A DNA stretch of 6,340 nt from Pseudomonadota bacterium (GCA_015222985.1 JADFWI010000369.1:1-6340), one strand, 5' to 3'; counted from the first letter of the stretch, positions 1 through 6,298 are shown. Program-made: numbers and translations. The notes: a model not told the origin generated them from the sequence alone.

Positions 1-2091
1 GTATTGGAGGCCACCAGCGGCAATACGGGCATAGGCCTGGCCCTGGTCTGTGCTGTGAAGGGATACCGCCTTCTTCTAACCATATCTGAATCTGCCAGTG
101 TGGAACGTCGCCAGATCCTTCAGGCAATGGGGGCTGAAATTCGTCTAACCGCAGAGCGTCTTGGCACGGATGGAGCCATAGAGGAGGCCTATCGCCTAGC
201 CCGGGAACACCCCGAAACCTATTTCATGACCGATCAGTTCAACAGTGAAGCGAACTGGCGGGCTCACTACGACAGCACCGCGCCGGAAATATGGGAACAA
301 ACCCAGGGCAAAATTACGATGCTCGTGGCAACCATGGGAACCACGGGCACTGTGATGGGAACATCAAGGCGATTGAAGCAATACAACCCCGACATCCGGA
401 TTGTGGGTGTTGAACCCTATCTTGGTCATAAGATTCAGGGCCTTAAGAACATGAAGGAGTCTTATCGGCCTGAGATATATGAAAAGGAACGCCTTGACAA
501 AAAGGTAAATGTGGATGATGAAGTGGCCTTTGAAATGGGCCGCCGCCTTGCCAGGGAAGAAGGCATATTCTCCGGTATGAGTTCCGGCGCTGCAATGACA
601 ATTGCGCTGGAAGAGGTCAAACCGATGTCCGATGGCGTGGTGGTGGTTATTTTACCCGATGGTGGCGATCGCTACTTGAGTACATCCCTCTTTGCTGTAC
701 GAGAAGAGACTAACCTGAGGTTTTACAATACACTCACTCGCACCAAGAATCCCCTTGAGCCCCTGCGGCCCGGAAACGTCTCCATCTACACGTGCGGGCC
801 AACAGTGCATGATCGCCTCCATATCGGAGAGTGTCGCCGTTTTGTCCTTGCCGACCTTCTCCGTCGCTATCTCGAATACAAGGGATATGAAGTAACCCAT
901 GTGGTGAACATCACGGACCTTGATGACAAGACCATCCAGGGATCTGAGAAGGCAGGCATGGAGATCAAACCCTTCACTGACCAGTATGTGCAAGCCTTTT
1001 TCCAAGATATGGCGGTCCTGGGTGTAAAACCTGCCACACACTATCCCAGAGCGAGTGAACACATTGACGATATGGTGGCATTGACTGCGAGGCTTCTTGA
1101 AAAAGGGTTTGCCTATGAGAAACTCCAATCTGTCTATTTTGATATATCCAGATTCACGGACTACGGCAAGCTTTCCGGCATCGATCTTGACAAGATCAGG
1201 CTCGGATCCACAGTAGACCTGGACGAGTACGAAAAAGCCAACCCAAGGGATTTTACACTCTTTAAGAGGGCCAAACTCTCCGAACTCAGGCGGGGGGTCT
1301 ATACAAAGACCGACTGGGGCAATGTAAGACCGAGTTGGCACATTGAGTCGGCCGCAATGGCCTTGAAATATCTCGGGGAGACCTTTGACATCTATACAAG
1401 CAGCCGGGATCTCGTTTTCCCCCATCATGAAAATGAGATAGCCGTTTGCAGCGCTCTCACCGGCAAACCCCTTGCACGTTATTGGATGCTGAGCGAATTG
1501 GTGCTTTCCGGTGGGAAAAAAGCTCACGCAGGACCCGACATGCCGTATGTTCGAGACCTTTTGGACCGAGGATACAGCGGCCGCGTGATTCGGTATTGGC
1601 TATTGTCTCACTATTACCGCAAACCTCTGAACTTTTCCTATGAAGCGCTCGATCAGGCAAACGGCGCTATCCGCAGGCTCGACGAATGCGTACACCTGCT
1701 AAACGGTTTAGAAGACGGACGACCTTTCAGTGAATTGGACCAGCTTCTTTACGACATAAGAACCAGTTTTGCAGATGCCATGGATGACGACCTGGATATC
1801 TTCCCCGCCATGGCGGCGATTTTCCGGATCGTTAGAAAAATCAATCGGTTAGTGGCTAGAAAAGAGGTAGATGAAACTGGGGCGAGGCGCATCAAGGATG
1901 CCTTTAAGAAGATCAATGAGATTCTGAATATCTTTGATTTCAAAGAGCCGGCAACGGATGCCCACATACAAGAGCTTGTCCGCCAGAGAGAAGAAGCAAG
2001 ACGCAGGAAAGACTGGGCCCTTGCTGACGAGATCAGGGAGCGTCTCAAAAACATGGGAGTGGAAGTCAAGGATAAGAAAGTTGGATCATGA
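1..2091 (+). CDS. CysM-type cysteine synthase fused to a divergent cysteinyl-tRNA synthetase (5' partial)
   Basis: The reading frame is open from base 1, so the true start lies upstream; numbering here begins at base 4. Residues 1-232 are a PLP-dependent cysteine synthase (O-acetylserine or O-phosphoserine plus sulfide to cysteine). It shows the substrate loop TSGNTG (4-9), the PLP-phosphate loop GTTGT (112-116), GMSSGA (191-196) and a CysM-like end PDGGDRYLS (218-226). Roughly 65-70 N-terminal residues, including the Schiff-base lysine, are outside the window. Residues ~237-695 are CysRS-like: FYNTLTR (240-246), zinc-ligand Cys264 in TCGPTVHD, HIGE (273-276), NITDLDDK (302-309), WHIES (445-449), PHHENE (473-478), and an anticodon-binding region to the end. 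The usual zinc cysteine in WHIEC is Ser449, GGGxD is TSSRD (465-469), and the KMSKS loop reads KKAHAG (505-510). The C-terminus stops where the family usually continues into a Gly-Thr-x-Trp tail. The fusion suggests cysteine made by one half is used by the other, but the altered motifs make normal tRNA charging doubtful. No frame break separates the halves. Its stop overlaps the next start by ATGA. Confidence 0.9.
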   Translation, partial: VLEATSGNTGIGLALVCAVKGYRLLLTISESASVERRQILQAMGAEIRLTAERLGTDGAIEEAYRLAREHPETYFMTDQFNSEANWRAHYDSTAPEIWEQTQGKITMLVATMGTTGTVMGTSRRLKQYNPDIRIVGVEPYLGHKIQGLKNMKESYRPEIYEKERLDKKVNVDDEVAFEMGRRLAREEGIFSGMSSGAAMTIALEEVKPMSDGVVVVILPDGGDRYLSTSLFAVREETNLRFYNTLTRTKNPLEPLRPGNVSIYTCGPTVHDRLHIGECRRFVLADLLRRYLEYKGYEVTHVVNITDLDDKTIQGSEKAGMEIKPFTDQYVQAFFQDMAVLGVKPATHYPRASEHIDDMVALTARLLEKGFAYEKLQSVYFDISRFTDYGKLSGIDLDKIRLGSTVDLDEYEKANPRDFTLFKRAKLSELRRGVYTKTDWGNVRPSWHIESAAMALKYLGETFDIYTSSRDLVFPHHENEIAVCSALTGKPLARYWMLSELVLSGGKKAHAGPDMPYVRDLLDRGYSGRVIRYWLLSHYYRKPLNFSYEALDQANGAIRRLDECVHLLNGLEDGRPFSELDQLLYDIRTSFADAMDDDLDIFPAMAAIFRIVRKINRLVARKEVDETGARRIKDAFKKINEILNIFDFKEPATDAHIQELVRQREEARRRKDWALADEIRERLKNMGVEVKDKKVGS

Positions 2092-3125
2092 GGCCCTTGT
2101 TATCTGTCACATATTTCCCCTTTACTTGCATAGCGCCGTCACTGGTGGAGGTGCTTTCATTCTGTTTTCACCGTGTAGTTCTCTACCGGCCCGTGGGTTC
2201 TGCACCCCAAGAGGGTCTGCAGCCGTGGATTGACAAGGGGTTATTGGACATCCATACCCCCTTTGCAGAAGTCATCGATGAGAAAGCCCTCATGGCTGAA
2301 CTGAGGAACTGGAAGACATGGGGTCTCTTGAATCAAGATGCTGATCTGGCCTATCTGAAGGAGATGGGAGGCAAGATTGCCCCGGTTGATCCCGTGACTC
2401 CGAAAATGGTCTCTGAAATAAAAGGCCTCTCCGGCAACGACCCGGATAAATCCGGGAATACGGACCTTGCCCTCCAGCTGTTTCTCCACCTGGCCCAGGA
2501 ATTCGACCAGCAATCCAGGGAATTGCAAGAGCAATTAAAGGGAGTCAGAGCACAGCAGCACGCCTTGCAAGCCCTTTTTGATATCGGCCAACCTGAGGAA
2601 GGCCGCGGTCAGGTTTCTAAAGAACCGTTCTTTGGAGCGAAGCAAGATGTGGGAGATTTCCTGATCGAAAATCGCATGGCTGCCTGGAACCGCCTGTTTC
2701 AGAAAGACCCTGTTGAACTGAGCCTTCTTTTGACAGACTCTCCCTCATCGCTGGCCTTCCTTCTCGATTCCGTGGAAGAAAAGGCCGAGGTGTTGAACTT
2801 TGAAATACCCATCACGCAACCGCCTCTGGATCAAGTCCAGTGGAAAGACCGTCTTGAGAAACTTTTTCATACGCTGCTCACGAAGCCTTGGAACGACGAA
2901 CTGCAACGGCAGACAGATCAGGCAGGTCACCAAATAGAGGCCATGGTTCACAACCGGGAAAACTCGACAACAAAACTGGCCGATAGTCTTGCATCTTTTC
3001 GCTGGTACGTGGTACCGCGTGAAGGAGCTTGTAGCTTGCTGAATCGCAGGTGTGGCAGGAACAGGACCGGCGACGAAGCTGAAGGTATCACGAACGTCTT
3101 GGTCGGCCTGGTGGAGCTTGGCTGA
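2088..3125 (+). CDS. Conserved-looking hypothetical protein coupled to the CysM-CysRS fusion
   Basis: I do not recognise a named family. The 345-residue product is soluble-looking, with no signal peptide and no convincing membrane helix. The N-terminus (about 8-37) alternates aromatic and hydrophobic residues (YFPFT, then FCFHRVVLYRPVG) like a buried beta-alpha-beta start. Residues ~128-165 are a Gln/Glu/Leu-rich helix with coiled-coil character. Residues ~190-290 are mostly amphipathic helix, and the last ~40 residues (WYVVP to VLVGLVELG) look like a closing beta-rich segment. The frame stays protein-like to the stop, so I see no frameshift. The ATG overlaps the upstream stop as ATGA; an AAGGAT at 2066-2071 is too far upstream to be a good ribosome site, so translation is probably coupled to the fusion gene. 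That coupling suggests a shared role, for example as a partner or regulator of the fusion enzyme, but this is inference. My recollection that similar unnamed proteins occur in sulfate reducers is unverified. Confidence 0.75.
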   Translation: MRPLLSVTYFPFTCIAPSLVEVLSFCFHRVVLYRPVGSAPQEGLQPWIDKGLLDIHTPFAEVIDEKALMAELRNWKTWGLLNQDADLAYLKEMGGKIAPVDPVTPKMVSEIKGLSGNDPDKSGNTDLALQLFLHLAQEFDQQSRELQEQLKGVRAQQHALQALFDIGQPEEGRGQVSKEPFFGAKQDVGDFLIENRMAAWNRLFQKDPVELSLLLTDSPSSLAFLLDSVEEKAEVLNFEIPITQPPLDQVQWKDRLEKLFHTLLTKPWNDELQRQTDQAGHQIEAMVHNRENSTTKLADSLASFRWYVVPREGACSLLNRRCGRNRTGDEAEGITNVLVGLVELG

Positions 3126-3136
3126 GATTGGCTGAG
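3118..3136 (+). repeat. Short tandem direct repeat across a stop codon
   Basis: TTGGCTGAG occurs at 3118-3126 and again at 3128-3136, a 10-base period. The first copy contains the TGA stop of the preceding gene; the second lies just outside it in another frame. This looks like a small slippage duplication and may have no function. Confidence 0.5.
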
Positions 3137-3177
3137 CATTGAGGGTTCAGGAAATAAGAAAAAATTTCTAAGAAAAC

Positions 3178-3206
3178 TTGACGGCTTCGTCTAATTGGTG
3201 TATAGG
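3178..3206 (+). promoter_or_regulatory. Putative sigma70-type promoter for the ferredoxin gene
   Basis: A -35 element TTGACG (3178-3183, five of six consensus bases) is separated by exactly 17 bases from a -10-like TATAGG (3201-3206, four of six). Immediately upstream, 3151-3177 is strongly A/T-rich with phased A tracts, as in an UP element. It includes the nested palindrome AGAAA-AAA-TTTCT-A-AGAAA (3157-3175), which could also bind a regulator. Transcription would start near 3213, giving a leader of about 80 bases before the ATG at 3292. This fits a monocistronic ferredoxin transcript ending at the hairpin at 3531-3560. It is a sequence match only. Confidence 0.5.
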
Positions 3207-3291
3207 CCACAACGAAAAAGAAAAGAGGGCCAAAACATCGTTCTGGATGTGAAACTTAGTGGAATAACTAGAAGAAAGGAGGATTGACCTT

Positions 3292-3477
3292 ATGTTTACG
3301 CCGACAGTGGATAAAGACAAGTGCACGGGCTGTGGAGAGTGTGTTGAAGTCTGCCCTGTAGAAGTCTTCGAGCTCCAAGACGAGAAATCCGAGCCCGTGA
3401 ACGCAGATGAGTGTTTAGGTTGTGAAAGCTGCGTTGAGGTTTGTGAGGCCGAGGCAATTACTGTAGAAGAAATATAA
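3292..3477 (+). CDS. 2[4Fe-4S] ferredoxin
   Basis: This is a complete 61-residue low-potential electron carrier of the clostridial/bacterial type, acting in the cytoplasm between oxidoreductases. The first cluster motif is Cys11-x2-Cys14-x2-Cys17-x3-Cys21-Pro; the second is Cys41-x2-Cys44-x2-Cys47-x3-Cys51. All eight cysteines are present, and the last cysteine of each motif completes the other cluster in this fold. The second motif has Glu instead of the usual Pro after Cys51. The protein is very acidic and has no extra domain. The start is secured by AAAGGAGG (3275-3282) nine bases before the ATG. It sits alone between a promoter-like sequence and a strong hairpin, so it is probably its own transcript. 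Its redox partner cannot be deduced from the neighbours. Confidence 0.95.
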   Translation: MFTPTVDKDKCTGCGECVEVCPVEVFELQDEKSEPVNADECLGCESCVEVCEAEAITVEEI

Positions 3478-3530
3478 TGTAAAGCAGACGGCTCATGTCT
3501 CGTCCTTGATACGGCAAGAAATCGACTGAA

Positions 3531-3560
3531 AGCCCTCCCGCCCTCACGGGCGGGAGGGCT
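3531..3560 (+). terminator. Strong intrinsic-terminator-like hairpin after the ferredoxin gene
   Basis: AGCCCTCCCGCCC (3531-3543) pairs perfectly over 13 bp with GGGCGGGAGGGCT (3548-3560) around a TCAC loop. It lies 53 bases after the ferredoxin stop. The following tail, GCTCTTTGC, has only a short T run, so termination may be partly hairpin- or Rho-assisted. Nothing else in the 188-base gap before the next gene looks genic, and no clear promoter is visible there. Confidence 0.7.
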
Positions 3561-3665
3561 GCTCTTTGCAGGCTTGCGCAACTCCTCACCTCAACTATCC
3601 GACTGGGCCTTATCCCCTCTCTTCAATTGTGTTGTAAAGACTTATCCCGCAGGAGACGTACAACT

Positions 3666-3944
3666 ATGGATGAAAAACCTATTGCCCGCTGTGAAGCCAA
3701 TGGCGTTGATGCCTATGAGTATCCCTTTTACGTAAAGCCTGCTCATGGCATGGAACCGGCCTATATTTTTCTGGAGGACCACGTTTACAATTTCAGTAGA
3801 GAGGAGACGGAAGCAATGATGGCTCACCTTATTCGCGTTGAGAGTGAAAAGGACTTGGAGGATCTTGGATACAGAAAAAACGAAGAGGGGATCTATATCT
3901 TGTCACCACTTGAAAAACCCTGGTTGCACGGAGGAGAATCATGA
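3666..3944 (+). CDS. Small acidic protein of unknown function, coupled to 3-hydroxybutyryl-CoA dehydrogenase
   Basis: This is a 92-residue protein I do not recognise. The start is the ATG at 3666, preceded by AGGAG (3651-3655) at 10-base spacing; a TTG further upstream at 3627 has no comparable ribosome site. The N-terminal part (about 8-45) is rich in aromatic residues (YEYPFY, then YIFLEDHVYNF) and looks beta-rich. It is followed by an acidic helix SREETEAMMAHLIRVES (44-60), then a short segment ending in EGIYILSPLEKPW (74-86). There are no cysteine clusters (one Cys, residue 9), no signal peptide and no membrane segment. The stop overlaps the start of the next gene as ATGA, so the two are co-translated. 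A role alongside acyl-CoA metabolism is possible but rests only on position. Confidence 0.75.
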   Translation: MDEKPIARCEANGVDAYEYPFYVKPAHGMEPAYIFLEDHVYNFSREETEAMMAHLIRVESEKDLEDLGYRKNEEGIYILSPLEKPWLHGGES

Positions 3945-4786
3945 TTCAAAAAATCGGAGTTGTGGGAGCGGGCCAGATGGGCGCAGGGATCGCCCAGGTG
4001 GCTGCCATGAACGGACTATCTGTGATTATGAATGACATAGAAAACGCCTTTCTGGACCGCGGCATGAAAAGTATTGAGAAGAGCCTGTCGAGCCTCCTGA
4101 GAAAAGACCGCATCAGTGAAGACGAAAAGAAAGCAGCTCTCGGACGGATACAAACCACGATTGAAATTAGCGCCATGGAAAATGCGGATTTTGTCGTGGA
4201 AGCCGTGATCGAAAACGAAGCCCTAAAATTGGATATTTTCAAGCAATTGGACGAAATCTGCACGCCGGGTTGTATCTTGGCAAGCAATACATCCTCCATT
4301 CCGATCACTCGGATTGCGGCTGCCACGAAACGACCCCCGGAGGTCATTGGAATGCATTTCATGAATCCCGTGCCTATCATGAAATTGGTTGAAATCATCC
4401 GGGGACTTGCCACATCTGAAGAGACCTTTGAAACTACCAAAGATCTGGCTGTCAGGCTCAAAAAAGTGCCGGTTGCAGCCAATGACTTTCCGGGCTTTAT
4501 ATCCAATCGCATACTCCTGCCTATGATCAATGAGGCCATCTTTGCCTTGTATGAAGGTGTGGGAACAGCCGAAGCCATTGACTCGGTCATGAAGCTGGGC
4601 ATGAATCATCCAATGGGACCCCTGGCGCTGGCAGACTTGATAGGGCTCGACACGTGCCTGTCTATCCTCGAAGTCCTTCACAATGGCTTTGGAGATTCCA
4701 AATACCGACCCTGTCCTCTTCTCAAGAAATACGTGGATGCCGGGTATCTGGGCCGCAAAACAGGGAGGGGTTTCCATATATACTGA
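3941..4786 (+). CDS. hbd: 3-hydroxybutyryl-CoA dehydrogenase (3-hydroxyacyl-CoA dehydrogenase family)
   Basis: This enzyme interconverts acetoacetyl-CoA and 3-hydroxybutyryl-CoA with NAD(P)H, in butyrate/PHB-type metabolism or beta-oxidation. At 281 residues it is full length for the stand-alone (non-fused) family. The N-terminal Rossmann domain has GAGQMG (9-14) and Asp32 at the end of the second strand, which favours NAD(H). Other family residues are present: SNTSS (115-119), the catalytic His139 in GMHFMNPVP with Glu151 in the following strand (VEII), and Asn189 in FPGFISNRIL. The C-terminal helical domain contains NHPMGPLALADLIGLD (222-237) and ends in GRKTGRGFHIY. GGAGGAG (3930-3936) precedes the ATG, which overlaps the small upstream gene by four bases. 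No thiolase, crotonase or acyl-CoA dehydrogenase is in the window, so pathway direction is undetermined. A PaaH-type role in degrading aromatic-derived acids is an alternative within the same family. Confidence 0.94.
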   Translation: MIQKIGVVGAGQMGAGIAQVAAMNGLSVIMNDIENAFLDRGMKSIEKSLSSLLRKDRISEDEKKAALGRIQTTIEISAMENADFVVEAVIENEALKLDIFKQLDEICTPGCILASNTSSIPITRIAAATKRPPEVIGMHFMNPVPIMKLVEIIRGLATSEETFETTKDLAVRLKKVPVAANDFPGFISNRILLPMINEAIFALYEGVGTAEAIDSVMKLGMNHPMGPLALADLIGLDTCLSILEVLHNGFGDSKYRPCPLLKKYVDAGYLGRKTGRGFHIY

Positions 4787-4849
4787 AACCCGTTATCTCA
4801 TGACTGCTTGATCGGGCTGCAGCACGTTTGAGGTCAGAAACGGATCGCC

Positions 4850-4867
4850 TGAGGCTCTTTTGCCTCA
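4850..4867 (+). other. Small hairpin with alternative pairing after hbd
   Basis: TGAGGC (4850-4855) pairs with GCCTCA (4862-4867) around a TCTTTT loop. The 3' arm can instead pair over eight bases with an upstream GTTTGAGG (4826-4833 with 4863-4870), so two mutually exclusive stems exist. There is no T run after the stem, so it is a poor intrinsic terminator for hbd. The rest of 4787-4931 holds nothing I can name. Confidence 0.35.
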
Positions 4868-4931
4868 AACCTCAAGACCCAGCCGCTCCTCCAACCTTTG
4901 TGCTGTACCAGGAAACTTGCCCGCAAACACT

Positions 4932-4948
4932 TCACATACTCTATGTGA
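4932..4948 (+). promoter_or_regulatory. Perfect 17-base palindrome upstream of the LarA-like gene, candidate operator
   Basis: TCACATACTCTATGTGA is a perfect inverted repeat with 7-base arms and a 3-base centre. It ends 31 bases before the TTG start and 17 bases before the Shine-Dalgarno sequence. Its size and symmetry fit a dimeric repressor or activator site. Although it has TCACA and TGTGA half-sites, they are arranged opposite to the CRP consensus (TGTGA-N6-TCACA). The best -35/-10 pair nearby (TTGCCC at 4917 and sequences around 4940) is weak. It could alternatively be a short RNA hairpin. Confidence 0.4.
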
Positions 4949-4965
4949 CCCATGATCAGATCGAC

Positions 4966-4970
4966 GGAGG
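4966..4970 (+). promoter_or_regulatory. Shine-Dalgarno that decides a TTG start
   Basis: GGAGG lies nine bases before the TTG at 4980 and 24 bases before the first in-frame ATG at 4995. The spacing therefore supports initiation at TTG. Confidence 0.65.
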
Positions 4971-4979
4971 CCCCCCTCT

Positions 4980-6224
4980 TTGACTTACCCTGAAATGGCC
5001 CACGTGAGGCAGAGACTCCATGCGAAGAAGGCCGAAAATATCTCTGCCGCAGTGGAGACAGAACTCAAATGCCTTGTGCCAAAGATATCGTCAAGACCCG
5101 GGGAGTCTGTAGCCATTGGCGTGGGAAGTCGAAGCATCAGTCAGATTTCCCTTATTGTGTATCAATGCGTGAGGTTCCTTAAGGAGCGAGGCCTGAAGCC
5201 ATTCATTGTTCCTGCCATGGGAAGCCACGGAGGCAATACAACAGAGGGGGAGATCTCGGTTCTGACAAATCTGGGCATCACAGAGTCGTCCATGGGTGTA
5301 CCCATAAATGCCGGAGTTGATGTTGTCGAGATCGGCAAGTTGGATATAGACATGCCTCTGGTCATGGACAGGCGTGCAGCCGCGGCTGATCACATTGTCG
5401 TAATCAACAGGGTGAAACCTCACACAAAATTTGACGGCTACATTGAGAGTGGCCTCACCAAAATACTCACCATAGGACTGGGCAAGGGGCAAGGGGCTGC
5501 CCTCTACCACCGCGCCGCAGTGCATAATACCTTTGACATCTTACAAGATGCGGCGCGTCACATACTCAAAACCAAATCCGTCCTTTTTGGGCTTGCCATA
5601 GTGGAAGACGGCTACAAGGATGTGGCCCGAATCTGTGCTGTAGAACCAACGAACTGGTTTGAAGCAGAGCATGCCTTGCTGGAAGATGCCCGCTTCATGA
5701 TGCCCCGCATCCCTTTTGACCCAATTGACATACTGATCATTGATGAAATGGGCAAGGATATCAGCGGTATTGGCATTGACTCCAATGTAACCGGCAGGCA
5801 TCGGGATATCGTGGGTGACTTCTTCAAGGCCCCTCACGTGAAACGGATATTTGTGAGAGACTTGAGTCCTGAAACAAACGGAAACGGCAATGGAATCGGA
5901 TTGGCAGACTTTACAACCCAGCGCCTCGTAGACGCCCTGGATCTTGAAAAGACTTACGTGAATGCCCTGACCGCCATCTCTCCTGAAAAGGCAGCAATTC
6001 CCATGCACTTTGAAACAGATCGCCAATGCCTGGAAAGCTGCCTCAAGACGATCGGCCAGGTAAAGCCCGAAAAAGCCAGGATCGTTCGTATCAGAAACAC
6101 CCTGGTCCTTCACAACTTGCTGGTATCACGGGCCTTTGAAGAAGAAGTCCTGTCCAATCCCGATCTCAGCATAGTGAGCTCATGGGAACCCATTGCCTTT
6201 GACGAAAAAGACAACCTGGCGTAA
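4980..6224 (+). CDS. LarA-family (DUF2088) nickel-pincer-dependent racemase/epimerase homologue
   Basis: This 414-residue protein is close in length to lactate racemase LarA. The N-terminal domain has AIGVGSRSI (45-53) and PAMGSHGGNT (78-87), followed by a conserved GVPI segment (106-109). Candidate cofactor and catalytic residues are His83, His148 (in NRVKPHTKF), Lys161 (in ESGLTKIL) and His177 (in ALYHRAA). The Lys161-His177 spacing of 16 equals that of the pincer-bearing Lys184 and His200 in Lactiplantibacillus LarA. By family knowledge such proteins racemise or epimerise 2-hydroxyacids using the NPN cofactor made by LarB, LarC and LarE, none of which is in this window. The substrate cannot be told from sequence; LarA homologues include enzymes for malate, phenyllactate, 2-hydroxyglutarate and gluconate. 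The TTG start is chosen because of GGAGG at 4966-4970. It is 193 bases after hbd and probably separately controlled, given the palindrome upstream. Residues ~250-290 (ILIIDEMGKDISGIG and following) begin the C-terminal domain. Confidence 0.85.
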   Translation: MTYPEMAHVRQRLHAKKAENISAAVETELKCLVPKISSRPGESVAIGVGSRSISQISLIVYQCVRFLKERGLKPFIVPAMGSHGGNTTEGEISVLTNLGITESSMGVPINAGVDVVEIGKLDIDMPLVMDRRAAAADHIVVINRVKPHTKFDGYIESGLTKILTIGLGKGQGAALYHRAAVHNTFDILQDAARHILKTKSVLFGLAIVEDGYKDVARICAVEPTNWFEAEHALLEDARFMMPRIPFDPIDILIIDEMGKDISGIGIDSNVTGRHRDIVGDFFKAPHVKRIFVRDLSPETNGNGNGIGLADFTTQRLVDALDLEKTYVNALTAISPEKAAIPMHFETDRQCLESCLKTIGQVKPEKARIVRIRNTLVLHNLLVSRAFEEEVLSNPDLSIVSSWEPIAFDEKDNLA

Positions 6225-6247
6225 CCAATCACCAACTGGCGATAATC

Positions 6248-6266
6248 GTAACCGTTGACAGGTTAC
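6248..6266 (+). terminator. Weak hairpin after the LarA-like gene
   Basis: GTAACC (6248-6253) and GGTTAC (6261-6266) form a 6-bp stem around a 7-base loop, 23 bases after the stop. It is short, only half GC and has no T run, so terminator function is uncertain. Confidence 0.25.
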
Positions 6267-6298
6267 ATTCATGCCGTACGGAATTGTTTTGAAAGATG

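Noticed and set aside
652..1527. Long minus-strand open frame inside the CysRS domain
   Set aside because: It is antisense to a strongly recognisable gene and the translation shows no family features.
3168..3581. Minus-strand open frame across the ferredoxin, its promoter and its terminator
   Set aside because: It is Ser/Thr-rich with no motif and overlaps a certain ferredoxin gene and a terminator hairpin.
3574..3602. TTGCGC (3574-3579) with TATCCG (16-base spacer) as a promoter for the small protein and hbd
   Set aside because: Both elements match the consensus poorly, and such matches are expected by chance.
3627..3665. Extension of the small protein to an upstream TTG
   Set aside because: It has no ribosome site at proper spacing and the added residues are Arg-rich and unlike the rest; the ATG at 3666 has AGGAG 10 bases before it.
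4223..4777. Minus-strand open frame opposite hbd (with another at 3946-4602)
   Set aside because: The + strand encodes a complete dehydrogenase with all motifs; the antisense frames are by-products of its codon use.
4865..4991. Protein-like minus-strand reading in the gap before the LarA-like gene (ends in RLEERLGLEV)
   Set aside because: It is only about 40 codons between stops, has no start codon and no recognised match. It could be a remnant of a gene or dispersed repeat, but I cannot support a call.
6255..6283. TTGACA at 6255-6260 as a promoter at the window end
   Set aside because: No acceptable -10 sequence lies 16-18 bases downstream.
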